64,000 bases of DNA, taken from Thiosulfativibrio zosterae (GTDB lineage: Bacteria; Pseudomonadota; Gammaproteobacteria; Thiomicrospirales; Thiomicrospiraceae). Where the stretch lies: positions 727,501-791,500 of the forward strand of contig NZ_AP021888.1 in assembly GCF_011398155.1 (NCBI RefSeq), read 5' to 3'. The notes beneath the pieces were generated by a model. That model saw only the letters and a program-made list of their open reading frames with translations. It did no database searches and had not been told where the DNA came from. Below are positions 29,273-38,867 of the stretch, one piece after another. Within the stretch, counting starts at the first letter, position 1, and the number at the start of each line of letters is the position of its first letter. Position numbers and translations under genes: made by a program.

Positions 29273-31543
29273 ATGTCAAACCAGGTTCATGAAGCATTAG
29301 ACAAAGCCTTGAAAGGCCCGCTTTTCGATCGAAGAGTGAGAAGACGCAACCTTAAAGATTCGTTGTTGGGTAGCGGTATCAAGATTGGGGGCGTTGCTAT
29401 TATTGCGGCAGTGCTTTTAATTATGTTTTTTCTGATTTATGTTGTTGGGCCCTTATTTACTTCAGCCAAAGTTGAAGAAGTGAATCATTATGCCGTGCCG
29501 GGTGGTAAAGAGGCTAAAACACTTTATTATGGTGTTGATGAATATAAAAGTACTGCTTTGCGTTTTACGCAATCAGGCAAGCTATATGGCTTTAATTTGC
29601 AAACGGGTGAAGCAACCACCGAGGCCACTTTGCCTTTAAAGGGCAATACGATTACCAGTTTCTCGATTATCAGTGATGTCAGCGATTTATTGGCTTTTGG
29701 TTTGTCAGATGGTTCTGTATTGTTTGCCAAATATTCTTACAAAGTGAGTTATCCAAATAATGTTAAAACCATTACACCTGCGGTTGAGTTTCCTTTCGGT
29801 AGTGAGTCTATTACCTTAGCAAAAGGCGCCATTACAAAATTAGCGGTTAGAGCAAATGATTCGGCGGTGGTCATAGCTTTTCAAGAAGCCAATTCAAAAA
29901 ACATTCATCTTAAAAGTCTAGCCAAAGAAACTTCTATGTTTGGCGATGATGTTACGCTGACAGAAGATACTGAAAGCGTATTTGAACAGCAAATGATGCC
30001 CGATTATTTAATGCTGGATGGCAGTATGCGTAATCTGTATTTGGTGAATCAACAGGGCGTTATTAATTATTACAATGTAGCCGATTTAGAAAATCCCAAA
30101 CTGCTACAACATATCAACGCCTTGTCTGGCGATGAAAAGATTTCGTCAATTCGTTTTTTGTTGGGTGAATATTCTTTAATGATGGGAACCAATGAAGGGC
30201 GTGTCTATCAATATTTTCCAGTACGTAATGCCGATAATATTTTTCAATTACAGTTGATTCGTCAATTTGAAAAATCAAACTCGCCGATTGAAATGATTAC
30301 CATTGAGCAAGGGCGTAAAGGCTTTGCCACGATTGATGGCACAGGCAGATTTGATTTGTTCCACTCCACTTCAGAAAGACATTTAGAGTCAATGGAAGTG
30401 GATGAAAAAGGTTTGTCTTTCGTGACCTTAGCACCGCGTTCAAATGGTGCTTTGGTGGAAACCAAAGACGGTCACCTTAAAGTGTTTGATATTGAAAATG
30501 AACACCCAGATGTGTCTATGAGCAGTCTGTGGGGCAAGGTTTGGTATGAAGGTTATGAAGAACCTGGTTATACCTGGCAGTCTTCATCAGCCAGTTCAGA
30601 CTTTGAGCCTAAGTTTTCGATGGTGCCTTTAACCTTTGGTACTTTAAAAGCGGCTTTATATTCCATGCTATTTGCAGTGCCGATTGCCGTTTTGGCGGCA
30701 ATCTATACGGCATTTTTTATGGATACCAAAACGCGTCAGTGGGTTAAGCCCTCAGTAGAGCTCATTGAGGCTTTGCCAACAGTTATCCTCGGGTTTTTAG
30801 CGGGTCTGTGGTTGGCACCACACATGGAAGCGCACTTGTCGGGATACTTTGCCATCATCCTGTTGGTTCCGTTAGGCGTTCTTTTGTTTGGTCTTGCTTG
30901 GTCAAAACTTCCTGAGCCTATTCGCTTAATGGTTCCAGAAGGCAAGCGTGCCGTTTTAATGATGCCCGTTGTGGTGCTTTTGGCCTATATCGCATTGCAA
31001 TTAAATTCGCCGATTGAAAACCTGTTCTTTGATGGCGATATGCGCCATTGGTTAACCGCATCTGCCGGTATAGATTTTGACCAGCGTAATGCATTGGTTA
31101 TCGGCTTTGCGATGGGCTTTGCTTTAATTCCTACCATTTTCTCGGTGGCTGAAGATGCTATTTATAATGTCCCTAGCTATTTGGTTAATGGCTCTTTAGC
31201 CTTAGGTGCCAGCACTTGGCAAACCATGGTTGGTGTAGTTTTACCAACAGCCAGCCCTGGGATTTTCTCAGCGATTATGCTCGGGTTTGGGCGTGGTGTG
31301 GGTGAAACGATGATTGTCTTAATGGCATCAGGCAATACGCCTTTGATGGATGCCAACATCTTTGAAGGCATGAGAACGCTGTCGGCCAACCTTGCGGTAG
31401 AAATGGCAGAAGCCGAAGTTTACAGTTCGCATTATCGAGTTTTGTTCTTGTCGGGGTTAGTGTTGTTTATCTTTACCTTTATGTTTAATACGTTGGCCGA
31501 GGTTGTGCGTGAGCGCATGCGTCGTAAATATGGTTCACTGTAA
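29273..31543 (+). CDS. pstC: Phosphate ABC transporter permease PstC, enlarged form
   Basis: 756 residues from ATG 29273 (AGGATC upstream); a TTG at 29219 is less likely and would fall inside the PHO box. The C-terminal part (about 470-756) is the six-helix permease with the EAA loop GASTWQTMVGVVLPTASPGIFSAI. One N-terminal membrane helix (about 37-62) is followed by roughly 380 periplasmic residues with repeated beta-rich blocks that look like a propeller. E. coli PstC has only about 320 residues; long forms are known in Pseudomonas and relatives. It imports phosphate with PstA, PstB and PstS. Confidence 0.92.
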   Translation: MSNQVHEALDKALKGPLFDRRVRRRNLKDSLLGSGIKIGGVAIIAAVLLIMFFLIYVVGPLFTSAKVEEVNHYAVPGGKEAKTLYYGVDEYKSTALRFTQSGKLYGFNLQTGEATTEATLPLKGNTITSFSIISDVSDLLAFGLSDGSVLFAKYSYKVSYPNNVKTITPAVEFPFGSESITLAKGAITKLAVRANDSAVVIAFQEANSKNIHLKSLAKETSMFGDDVTLTEDTESVFEQQMMPDYLMLDGSMRNLYLVNQQGVINYYNVADLENPKLLQHINALSGDEKISSIRFLLGEYSLMMGTNEGRVYQYFPVRNADNIFQLQLIRQFEKSNSPIEMITIEQGRKGFATIDGTGRFDLFHSTSERHLESMEVDEKGLSFVTLAPRSNGALVETKDGHLKVFDIENEHPDVSMSSLWGKVWYEGYEEPGYTWQSSSASSDFEPKFSMVPLTFGTLKAALYSMLFAVPIAVLAAIYTAFFMDTKTRQWVKPSVELIEALPTVILGFLAGLWLAPHMEAHLSGYFAIILLVPLGVLLFGLAWSKLPEPIRLMVPEGKRAVLMMPVVVLLAYIALQLNSPIENLFFDGDMRHWLTASAGIDFDQRNALVIGFAMGFALIPTIFSVAEDAIYNVPSYLVNGSLALGASTWQTMVGVVLPTASPGIFSAIMLGFGRGVGETMIVLMASGNTPLMDANIFEGMRTLSANLAVEMAEAEVYSSHYRVLFLSGLVLFIFTFMFNTLAEVVRERMRRKYGSL

Positions 31544-31554
31544 GGAGTTTCGTC

Positions 31555-33195
31555 ATGAAAGATTGGTTTAAAAAGGGCGAACACTGGATTTGGTTTAGTG
31601 CCTCTGCCGTGAGTATCAGCGTTGTTTTGGTTTTTGGTCTGTTGTTGATGATTTCATACAAAGGATTGATTCACTTTTGGGCGCATGACGTTTACACCTA
31701 TAACATTACGCAAAGTAATGGTCAGCTAGAAAATATTGTGGGTGAGTTGCATGACACCAAGCTAAAAGAATTTACGCAGGCAAATGGTGAAGTTAAAAAG
31801 ATTCCACAGTTTCTCATGAAAGTGGGTAACCGTGACATTTACGGTATCGATTTCCGTTGGATCAACACGGCAGATATCGTGGGTCGCCAAGATGTTTTGG
31901 ATGATGGTGTCACCGTGATTGAAAGAACTGAGTGGGGTAATGTTTACGGCCATTTGGTTGAGGTGCGTAAAGCCGGTGCGGTGCTTGCCAATCAAGATAA
32001 TGCCAAAGCGGTACTCATGGATTTAGTTGACCAGGGAACGGCGCTGAATGCAGAAATTGCTCACCTTGAAAAGGTTGTGATTGGCGGGATTAACTACAAG
32101 CTAGAACAATTGCGCTTAACGCAAAAGAAACTAGAAGCTAAAAATGCCTTTACAGCCGAAGCCGCTCAAGAGTTGGCCGACGAAAGTGCTCAGTTGAATG
32201 CGCAATTTAAAACAGAACAAGACAAGGTTAAGTTGCTCTATCAGCAATCAAATGAATTAGGTTCTGCCGTTTTAAAAATTGCTGGCGGTCAAGCGCTGAA
32301 TGTACCGATTAAAAATATCGTCAGATTTTGGCAGCCTAATAATATGAATTATGGCGAGAAGGTCGGTTTCTTCTTTAGCTCTATCGGACATTTTTTACTA
32401 GACGATCCTCGTGAAGCCAATACAGAGGGGGGCGTGTTGCCAGCCATCGTGGGAACCATTACCATGGTAATGTTAATGGCGATTTTGGTCACACCTATGG
32501 GGGTGATTGCCGCGATTTATATGTCTGAATATGCCAAAGACGGCACAGTGTTGCGATTGGTGCGTATCTCGATTAACAACCTAGCGGGTGTACCCTCGAT
32601 TGTGTTTGGTATTTTTGGTTTGGGCTTTTTTGTGTACATTATCGGGGGCTCGATTGATGACTTGTTTTTCAGTTATGCCTTGCCCAGCCCAACCTTTGGA
32701 ACGCCTGGTTTGTTGTGGGCGGCGTTAACCATGGCTTTATTAACCTTGCCAGTGGTGATCGTGTCCACTCAAGAAGGGTTGTCGCGTATTCCTAGAGCTT
32801 TACGAGAAGGTGGTTTGGCGTTAGGCGCAACTAAGTCAGAAACCATTATGCGTATTGTTTTACCAATGGCGACACCGGCTATTATGACAGGATTGATTTT
32901 GGCGATTGCCCGTGCTGCAGGGGAAGTTGCGCCTTTAATGTTGGTTGGGGTTGTGAAATTAGCGCCTGCCTTGCCAATCGATTTGAATACACCCTTTATC
33001 CATTTGGATAGAAAATTCATGCACCTAGGTTTCCATATTTATGATGTCGGCTTCCAGAGCCCGAACGTTGAGGCGTCGCAACCTTTGGTGTATGCAACCT
33101 CATTACTCTTGGTGCTAATTATTGTCGGATTAAACTTAGGCGCCATTACGATTCGTAATCGTCTCAGAGAAAAATACAAATCGCTAGATAATTAA
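31555..33195 (+). CDS. pstA: Phosphate ABC transporter permease PstA, enlarged form
   Basis: 546 residues against about 296 in E. coli. The extra part lies between the first membrane helix (about 14-36) and the permease core: roughly 220 residues, including a coiled coil (about 145-240, rich in Glu, Gln, Lys and Ala). The core (about 290-546) has the EAA loop REGGLALGATKSETIMRIVLPMATPAIMTG. It starts 11 bp after pstC with an AAGGAG ribosome site. The matching extensions of PstC and PstA probably contact each other in the periplasm; this is inference. Confidence 0.93.
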   Translation: MKDWFKKGEHWIWFSASAVSISVVLVFGLLLMISYKGLIHFWAHDVYTYNITQSNGQLENIVGELHDTKLKEFTQANGEVKKIPQFLMKVGNRDIYGIDFRWINTADIVGRQDVLDDGVTVIERTEWGNVYGHLVEVRKAGAVLANQDNAKAVLMDLVDQGTALNAEIAHLEKVVIGGINYKLEQLRLTQKKLEAKNAFTAEAAQELADESAQLNAQFKTEQDKVKLLYQQSNELGSAVLKIAGGQALNVPIKNIVRFWQPNNMNYGEKVGFFFSSIGHFLLDDPREANTEGGVLPAIVGTITMVMLMAILVTPMGVIAAIYMSEYAKDGTVLRLVRISINNLAGVPSIVFGIFGLGFFVYIIGGSIDDLFFSYALPSPTFGTPGLLWAALTMALLTLPVVIVSTQEGLSRIPRALREGGLALGATKSETIMRIVLPMATPAIMTGLILAIARAAGEVAPLMLVGVVKLAPALPIDLNTPFIHLDRKFMHLGFHIYDVGFQSPNVEASQPLVYATSLLLVLIIVGLNLGAITIRNRLREKYKSLDN

Positions 33196-33283
33196 AAACC
33201 TTTGCACGAATCAGTATCAATAAATGTTTACCCAGATGAAACGGGTAATTGAGTTAAAAATTTTTAATAGTTAGGGTAGTCAA

Positions 33284-34102
33284 ATGGCCACAGAAAATAT
33301 GAGTATTGCAATGGACCGAAGCCATCGTGGTTTATCATTGCAAGATGAGAAAGTCGCAATACAAGTGCGCGATTGGAATTTATATTATGGTTCAAAGCGT
33401 GCGCTCAATTCAGTCAGTATGGATTTACCAGAAAACCGAGTGACGGCATTTATCGGGCCATCAGGGTGTGGTAAATCGACTTTATTGCGCTGTTTTAACC
33501 GCATGAATGATTTGATTGATATCGTTAAGGTTGATGGCCAAATGCTGTTACATGGCGAAGATATGTATGCCAAAGAAATGAATGTGGCAGCTTTGCGTCG
33601 TCGTGTGGGCATGGTGTTTCAAAAGCCAAATCCGTTCCCTAAGTCGATTTATGAAAATGTTTGTTACGGCTTAAGATTACAAGGCATTAATGATAAGCAA
33701 ATCCTTGATGAAACGGTTGAGTGGGCTTTAAAAGGTGCCAATCTTTGGGATGAGGTCAAAGACCGCTTGCAAGAAAATGCCCTAGGCATGTCGGGTGGTC
33801 AGCAACAAAGATTATGTATTGCTCGCGCCATCGCAATTAAGCCAGAGGTTTTATTGTTGGACGAACCCACTTCAGCCTTAGACCCCATCTCAACTCTCGC
33901 GGTTGAAGAGTTAATTTTTGAGCTGAAAAAAGACTTTACCATTTTGATTGTGACCCACAATATGCAGCAAGCAGCGCGTGTTTCTGATTACACTGCTTTT
34001 ATGTATATGGGGGATTTAATCGAATATACTGACACTGATACGCTGTTTACCAATCCACAAGTTAAGCGTACCGAAGATTATATTTCAGGACGCTACGGCT
34101 AA
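33284..34102 (+). CDS. pstB: Phosphate ABC transporter ATP-binding protein PstB
   Basis: 272 residues. Walker [10 protein letters not shown] (58-66), Q-loop [19 protein letters not shown], signature [16 protein letters not shown], Walker [14 protein letters not shown] and the H-loop [26 protein letters not shown], all typical of PstB. It powers phosphate uptake and takes part in PhoU/PhoR signalling. It lies 88 bp after pstA, the widest gap inside the pst group. Confidence 0.98.
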   Translation: MATENMSIAMDRSHRGLSLQDEKVAIQVRDWNLYYGSKRALNSVSMDLPENRVTAFIGPSGCGKSTLLRCFNRMNDLIDIVKVDGQMLLHGEDMYAKEMNVAALRRRVGMVFQKPNPFPKSIYENVCYGLRLQGINDKQILDETVEWALKGANLWDEVKDRLQENALGMSGGQQQRLCIARAIAIKPEVLLLDEPTSALDPISTLAVEELIFELKKDFTILIVTHNMQQAARVSDYTAFMYMGDLIEYTDTDTLFTNPQVKRTEDYISGRYG

Positions 34103-34120
34103 TAATAAGGGAGTTTTCTC

Positions 34121-34858
34121 ATGGAAAAAAAAGAGTTTAACAGCCATATTTCAAATCAATTGAATCGTAATTTAGAAGATTTGTTTAATCATATTTTAGA
34201 AATGGGTGGATTGGTTGAAGTTCAGCTAGAAACAGCGTTGCAAGCCTTAGGCGCAGGCGATGTTGCCAAGGCCAAAGAAGTGATTGTTTTAGATAAGGTG
34301 GTCAATCAAGCCGAAATGGAAATTGACCGATTATGTGCCAGAGTGTTGGCGCGTCAACAACCAACCGCTTCCGATTTGCGTTTAATTTTAGCAACCATTC
34401 GTATCGCCATCGACCTAGAACGCATGGGCGATGAAGTGGTTAAAATTGCTAAGATGATTATTAAGTTTAATGAAGAATATGCCACGGCTTGCAGAGATTA
34501 TTCTGGCTATGCAGAATTATTAGATATTGCAACACGCTCTAATAGCATGCTCAAAACTTCATTAAATGCCTTCGCAAGAGTCTCTACCGCAGAAGCCTTG
34601 GATATAGTGAATCAAGAAGAAGAGATAGATGTTATTTATAAAAATGCCTGCGACAAAGTGACCAATGACTTCAAAGCTAAGCCTGATCAGGTGGAATGTT
34701 TATTAGAAGTGATTGGCGCCTTAAGAGCAACCGAAAGAGTCTCTGACCATGCGCGCAATATTATGGAAAGCATTGTGTATTTAGTGCAAGGCCAAGATGT
34801 GCGTAGTATGGACGAAGAGCGCTTAATGGCTTTTTTAGCTGAAATTCGTGAAGATTAA
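34121..34858 (+). CDS. phoU: Phosphate signalling regulator PhoU
   Basis: 245 residues, two tandem three-helix PhoU repeats (about 20-110 and 125-220). Each has the acidic metal-binding pattern, for example DLERMGDEVVKIAKM and TERVSDHARNIMESI. PhoU links the Pst transporter to the kinase PhoR and damps phosphate import. ATG at 34121 has AAGGGAG upstream and follows pstB by 18 bp. Confidence 0.97.
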   Translation: MEKKEFNSHISNQLNRNLEDLFNHILEMGGLVEVQLETALQALGAGDVAKAKEVIVLDKVVNQAEMEIDRLCARVLARQQPTASDLRLILATIRIAIDLERMGDEVVKIAKMIIKFNEEYATACRDYSGYAELLDIATRSNSMLKTSLNAFARVSTAEALDIVNQEEEIDVIYKNACDKVTNDFKAKPDQVECLLEVIGALRATERVSDHARNIMESIVYLVQGQDVRSMDEERLMAFLAEIRED

Positions 34859-34887
34859 TTTCTTAATCGAGAGCGGGAGTGGAATGA

Positions 34888-35583
34888 ATGTCTGAACAAA
34901 CCATTTTAGTGGTTGAAGATGAAGCGGCAATTCGTGACATGTTGAACTTTACCTTGTCTGCTGCCAATTACAAAGTAATGGAAGCACCGAATGCCGAAAC
35001 TGCCTGGCAAATGCTCAATCAAACTCAGCCAGATTGCGTGTTATTAGATTGGATGTTGCCTGGTGTGAGTGGGGTTGCTTTGGCGCAGCGCATCCGTAAT
35101 CATGAAAAATTTGCCACCATGCCCATCGTTTTATTGACGGCACGCGGTGACGAAAGTGATCAGGTGCAGGGCTTTGAAGCGGGGGCGGATGATTATGTGG
35201 TTAAACCTTTTTCACCTCGCGCTTTGGTGGCACGCATTAAAGCCTTGTTGCGCCGCCAAACCTCTGAATTAGAGTTTGTGGATGTGTTAGCCCAAGGCGC
35301 TTTACGATTAGATTTGTCAAGTTACCGTTTTACCGCAGGCGACAACGAGGTTAAATTGGGGCCAACAGAATTTAAGTTGATGCAATTTTTCATGAGCCAT
35401 CCCAATCGGGTTTATACGCGACTGCAGTTGCTCGACCAAGTTTGGGGAGAGCATGTGGTGGTAGAAGAGCGCACGGTGGATGTGCATATTCGTCGTTTGC
35501 GTAAATTGTTAGAGCCAGTCGGGCAAGCCGATATGATTCAAACTGTGCGTGGAGCGGGTTATCGATTTTCAGCTTCAGAGTAA
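34888..35583 (+). CDS. phoB: Phosphate response regulator PhoB
   Basis: 231 residues. Receiver domain with the acidic pair near residues 10-11, phospho-acceptor Asp54 in LLDWMLPG, Thr in LLTARG and Lys in VKPFSPRAL; then an OmpR-type winged helix with QLLDQVWGEHVVVEERTVDVHIRRLRKLLE. When phosphorylated it binds PHO boxes; candidates are seen at 29209, 38766 and 52683. It is 29 bp after phoU and followed by a terminator before phoR. Confidence 0.98.
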   Translation: MSEQTILVVEDEAAIRDMLNFTLSAANYKVMEAPNAETAWQMLNQTQPDCVLLDWMLPGVSGVALAQRIRNHEKFATMPIVLLTARGDESDQVQGFEAGADDYVVKPFSPRALVARIKALLRRQTSELEFVDVLAQGALRLDLSSYRFTAGDNEVKLGPTEFKLMQFFMSHPNRVYTRLQLLDQVWGEHVVVEERTVDVHIRRLRKLLEPVGQADMIQTVRGAGYRFSASE

Positions 35584-35624
35584 CCCAAACTTTCGCTGAT
35601 ACTATAAATCTCACTTTTAGCTTC

Positions 35625-35672
35625 AAAAAAGCCCTAAAATTAACCAGGCCTGGTTGTTTTTAGGGCTTTTTT
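35625..35672 (+). terminator. Terminator after phoB with palindrome core
   Basis: Outer arms AAAAAAGCCCTAAAA (35625-35639) and the exact complement (35658-35672) enclose AACCAGGCCTGGTT (35642-35655, copy 5 of the repeat). The whole is a near-perfect 48-bp inverted repeat ending in six T. It lies between phoB and phoR, which are usually co-transcribed without a break. Confidence 0.9.
35642..35655. repeat. AACCAGGCCTGGTT palindrome, copy 5
   Basis: Exact copy forming the tip of the phoB terminator stem. Confidence 0.92.
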
Positions 35673-35711
35673 GGTTTCTAAGACCCTTTAAATTATGATC
35701 AAAAGGACCCT

Positions 35712-37022
35712 GTGTTGGAATTTAAAATATCAAACGGTATCTCTCGCGAGCTGACTTGGATTATTGTTTCGTTATGGCTGTTTTTGTTGTTTGCCTGGAT
35801 AACCGACGCTTGGATTGAAACCTTAATTGCGTATGTGTTGTTTTATGTGGCGCGTAACCTCTGGAGTATGCTGAAGTTTGAGCGCTGGATGCGCGGTGGC
35901 ACCCAAGCGTCTTACCCGCCAACATCAGGGCTTTGGGGCGAATTAAGTTATTTGGTGTCTAAGAAGCAGTTGGCATTGGAGAAACATGCCGATTTAATCA
36001 ACTATAAGTCAGAGCAATTTCGTGCGGCGTCGATGAGTTTACCGACCGCAATCTTGTCCTTAAACAATCAGCATCAGATTGAATGGTTTAACGAATCGGC
36101 ACAAAAGATTTTATCCATTCGGCACAGCGATGTTGGACGCAAAATTGAAACCCTGTTGCGTTATCCTGATTTTATTCGTTACTTAAAGTCGCAAAACTAT
36201 CAAACCCCGATTTTTCTAGATGCGCTGTCTTCGCAAAAGCGGGTTTACAGTTGTCAGATTTTTGAGTATTACCACAATCATAAATTGGTGGTATTTGAGG
36301 ATGTTAATGAGCTTTACAATCTGGCACAGATTCGCCGTGATTTTGTGGCGAATGCATCTCATGAGTTACGCACGCCCTTAACGGTTTTGAGTGGTTATTT
36401 AGAAATGATGATCGATATGCCATCTGAAGAAACCCAAATGTGGCAAAAACCACTCGATCAAATGTTCCATCAAGCCAAACGGATGCAAAGCATTATTGAA
36501 GATTTACTCACCTTGTCATCCATTGAATCAGATGTGTTATTAAAAGCGCCGGAAGCGGTGGCGGTTGATGACATTTTACAAATTATGGCGCGCGATCAAT
36601 TAGCCATTTATGGTGAAGACTATGAGTGGCATTTTGAGATAGCCGAACATTTAGGGCTTAAGGGGTATGCAGAACCCTTGAAAAGTGTTTTTTCAAATTT
36701 AATATCCAATGCGGTGCGTTATACCCCGAAAGGCGGAAAGATTCAGGTGCGATGGTATCGTGATCAGCAGGGGGCGCATTTTGAGGTACAAGATACGGGT
36801 ATCGGTATTCTCAAAGAACATATTCCGCGTTTAACAGAACGCTTTTATAGGGTGGATACCGCGCGGTCAAGAGATACCGGTGGAACAGGATTGGGCTTGG
36901 CAATTGTAAAGCATGCCTTAGAAAAGCAGGGCTCGTTTTTAGCGATTGAAAGTCAGATTGGCAAGGGGTCTATTTTTAGCTGCGTTTTTCCAGCAGAGAG
37001 GGTACTCACCTTAAAGGATTAA
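35712..37022 (+). CDS. phoR: Phosphate sensor histidine kinase PhoR
   Basis: 436 residues. GTG start at 35712 with AAAAGGA upstream. Two N-terminal membrane helices (about 13-48) with almost no periplasmic part, a PAS domain (about 105-195), the phospho-acceptor His217 in DFVANASHELRTPLTVLSGY, then the ATPase domain with N box NLISNAVRYTP, G1 DTGIGI and G2 GTGLGLAIVKH. The missing periplasmic sensor is normal for PhoR, which senses through Pst and PhoU. It phosphorylates PhoB. Confidence 0.97.
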   Translation: MLEFKISNGISRELTWIIVSLWLFLLFAWITDAWIETLIAYVLFYVARNLWSMLKFERWMRGGTQASYPPTSGLWGELSYLVSKKQLALEKHADLINYKSEQFRAASMSLPTAILSLNNQHQIEWFNESAQKILSIRHSDVGRKIETLLRYPDFIRYLKSQNYQTPIFLDALSSQKRVYSCQIFEYYHNHKLVVFEDVNELYNLAQIRRDFVANASHELRTPLTVLSGYLEMMIDMPSEETQMWQKPLDQMFHQAKRMQSIIEDLLTLSSIESDVLLKAPEAVAVDDILQIMARDQLAIYGEDYEWHFEIAEHLGLKGYAEPLKSVFSNLISNAVRYTPKGGKIQVRWYRDQQGAHFEVQDTGIGILKEHIPRLTERFYRVDTARSRDTGGTGLGLAIVKHALEKQGSFLAIESQIGKGSIFSCVFPAERVLTLKD

Positions 37023-37028
37023 GGTGAG
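37005..37028. terminator. Hairpin overlapping the phoR stop
   Basis: CTCACCTT and AAGGTGAG (37005-37012 and 37021-37028) form an 8-bp stem with an 8-nt loop. There is no T run on either strand, so it may protect the mRNA 3' end or act weakly as terminator between the converging phoR and pit genes. Confidence 0.45.
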
Positions 37029-37051
37029 TGAGCTTTCAGGCAGTGAACGGA

Positions 37052-38623
37052 TTAGGGCAACATCATGCCACGAATCATAAAGTAAATCAGTGCGGCCAAC
37101 AGTGCTGACATGGGCACGGTAATCACCCAGGCAGCCACAATTTTTAAGAAGGCAGAACGCTTAACCAATTCTTTTTGATAAACCTTGTTTAAAGATTTAC
37201 GCTCTTTTTTCGACAGCTGAACATCCGCTTCTTTTTGTTTAAGTTGTGCCAACATTTCTTTTTTCTGAATCAATGAGGCTTTTTCGAAGCGTTTAATAAA
37301 GGCTTCGGTTTCTCGTTGGTCAGCGCCCATGTGATGGTCACGGATTTCTTGAATGGTTTTGGCGTAACTACGCTTGAGGTATTCTCTTAAAAAGCCCACC
37401 CCAAAAATGCCCCCCACAGCGATGTGCGTTGAACTCACTGGTAAGCCTAACTGTGATGCCACAATCACCGTAATCGATGCCGCCATGGCAATCGAAAAAG
37501 CGCGCATTTGATCCAGCTCGGTAATTTCAGAACCCACGGTTTTAATCAATTTAGGGCCAAATAACAATAAACCTAAAGAAATTCCGATTGCCCCAATCAG
37601 CATAATCCACAGCGGAATGCCTGCTTTACTGGACACTTCATGAGAGTTAATGGCATCGTTAATGGCGGCTAAAGGACCAACGGCGTTGGCCACATCATTG
37701 GCACCATGTGCAAAACTTAGCAGTGCTGCGGCAAAAATTAAAGGAATGGTGAACAGGCTGTTAACACTGTCTTTTTCATTTTTTAAGTTGACGGATTGTT
37801 TAGCCAGTACCGGTTTTACGATTAAGTAGGTCGCTATGGCAATGGCTAAACCGATGGCTGATGCGGTGTAAAAATCGGTTTTCCAAATGTGTTTAAGGCC
37901 TTTCATAATCAGATAGGTTGAAAACGCCCAAGCCATAATGGCAATTAAAATAGGAACCATTTTCCTAGAGGAAGCAATCATGTCAGATTGATAGGTGATG
38001 CTGCGTTTAATCCAGTATAAAAAGGCTGCGGCAATAATACCGCCGATAACGGGCGAGATAACCCAGCTGGCAGCAATGGCACCCATTTTGTCCCAGTTGG
38101 CAATGCTCCAACCTGCTGCGGCGATACCTGCACCTAAAACACCACCGACGATAGAGTGGGTGGTGGAAACGGGCGCACCCATCGCGGTGGCAATGTTCAG
38201 CCAAATCGCACCCGCCAATAGGGCGGCAATCATTAGCCAAATAAAGGTGTCGGCATCGCCAATCATAGCAGGGTTGATAATGCCATTTTTAATGGTGCTA
38301 ATCACTTCGCCACCCGCAATCAGCGCGCCAGCAGATTCAAATATGGCGGCAATAATGATGGCGCCTGTTAGGGTCAAGGCTTTTGAGCCGACCGCAGGCC
38401 CTACATTGTTGGCGACATCGTTTGCCCCAATGTTCATTGCCATATAGCCGCCAATCATGGCGGCGATGACCAGTTCAATGCTAACAGTGCCATCGCCAAC
38501 GGTCAGGTTGGCTGAAAAAAGCATGATTAAAACAATGAAAAGCATGGCAACACCAAAGCGAAACATCTCTTTGCGGCTGACCTCGGTTGCATCTTCAATA
38601 TCGTTAATGTTTTTAAATTCCAT
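37052..38623 (-). CDS. pit: Inorganic phosphate transporter, PiT family
   Basis: 523 residues. Two repeats of the PiT signature: MNIGANDVANNVGPAVGSKAL (about 62-82) and SFAHGANDVANAVGPLAAI (about 303-321), each followed by helices with APVSTTHS-type and LPVSSTHIAVGG segments. A charged, probably coiled cytoplasmic stretch (about 420-490) lies before the last helix. It is a low-affinity symporter of metal-phosphate. It is divergent from pstS with a 244-bp intergenic region; a Pho link through this region is possible. Confidence 0.95.
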   Translation of the reverse strand: MEFKNINDIEDATEVSRKEMFRFGVAMLFIVLIMLFSANLTVGDGTVSIELVIAAMIGGYMAMNIGANDVANNVGPAVGSKALTLTGAIIIAAIFESAGALIAGGEVISTIKNGIINPAMIGDADTFIWLMIAALLAGAIWLNIATAMGAPVSTTHSIVGGVLGAGIAAAGWSIANWDKMGAIAASWVISPVIGGIIAAAFLYWIKRSITYQSDMIASSRKMVPILIAIMAWAFSTYLIMKGLKHIWKTDFYTASAIGLAIAIATYLIVKPVLAKQSVNLKNEKDSVNSLFTIPLIFAAALLSFAHGANDVANAVGPLAAINDAINSHEVSSKAGIPLWIMLIGAIGISLGLLLFGPKLIKTVGSEITELDQMRAFSIAMAASITVIVASQLGLPVSSTHIAVGGIFGVGFLREYLKRSYAKTIQEIRDHHMGADQRETEAFIKRFEKASLIQKKEMLAQLKQKEADVQLSKKERKSLNKVYQKELVKRSAFLKIVAAWVITVPMSALLAALIYFMIRGMMLP

Positions 38624-38765
38624 GGTGTCATCTCTTTGTAATCTTTTGACTTGCCGTATTTTATGTCAAAAGCGCTCTAAAATCCCTTTATATTCCAGTA
38701 GATTTTGTGAAAGTGACAGAAATTTTTTTGAGGTTGGTTGTGAAATTAATGAGATGTTTGGCTTT

Positions 38766-38804
38766 TGTCATTTAACTGTCATATTTGTTTCATGTATCTG
38801 TTAA
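38766..38804 (+). promoter_or_regulatory. PHO boxes and promoter before pstS
   Basis: Four 11-bp-spaced repeats: TGTCAT (38766), TGTCAT (38777), TTTCAT (38788), TGTTAA (38799). A -10-like CATAAT follows at 38815-38820 and no good -35 is present, as expected for a PhoB-activated promoter. Confidence 0.85.
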
Positions 38805-38867
38805 GTGCGCTCGCCATAATTTGCACTGTTCAAAACAACTTACTTTCACTTTATGGAGCTTTTTAGC

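Noticed and set aside
38007-38240. A Cys/Arg-rich 77-codon frame inside pit
   Set aside because: Out-of-frame reading of repeated Ala/Gly codons of the transporter.
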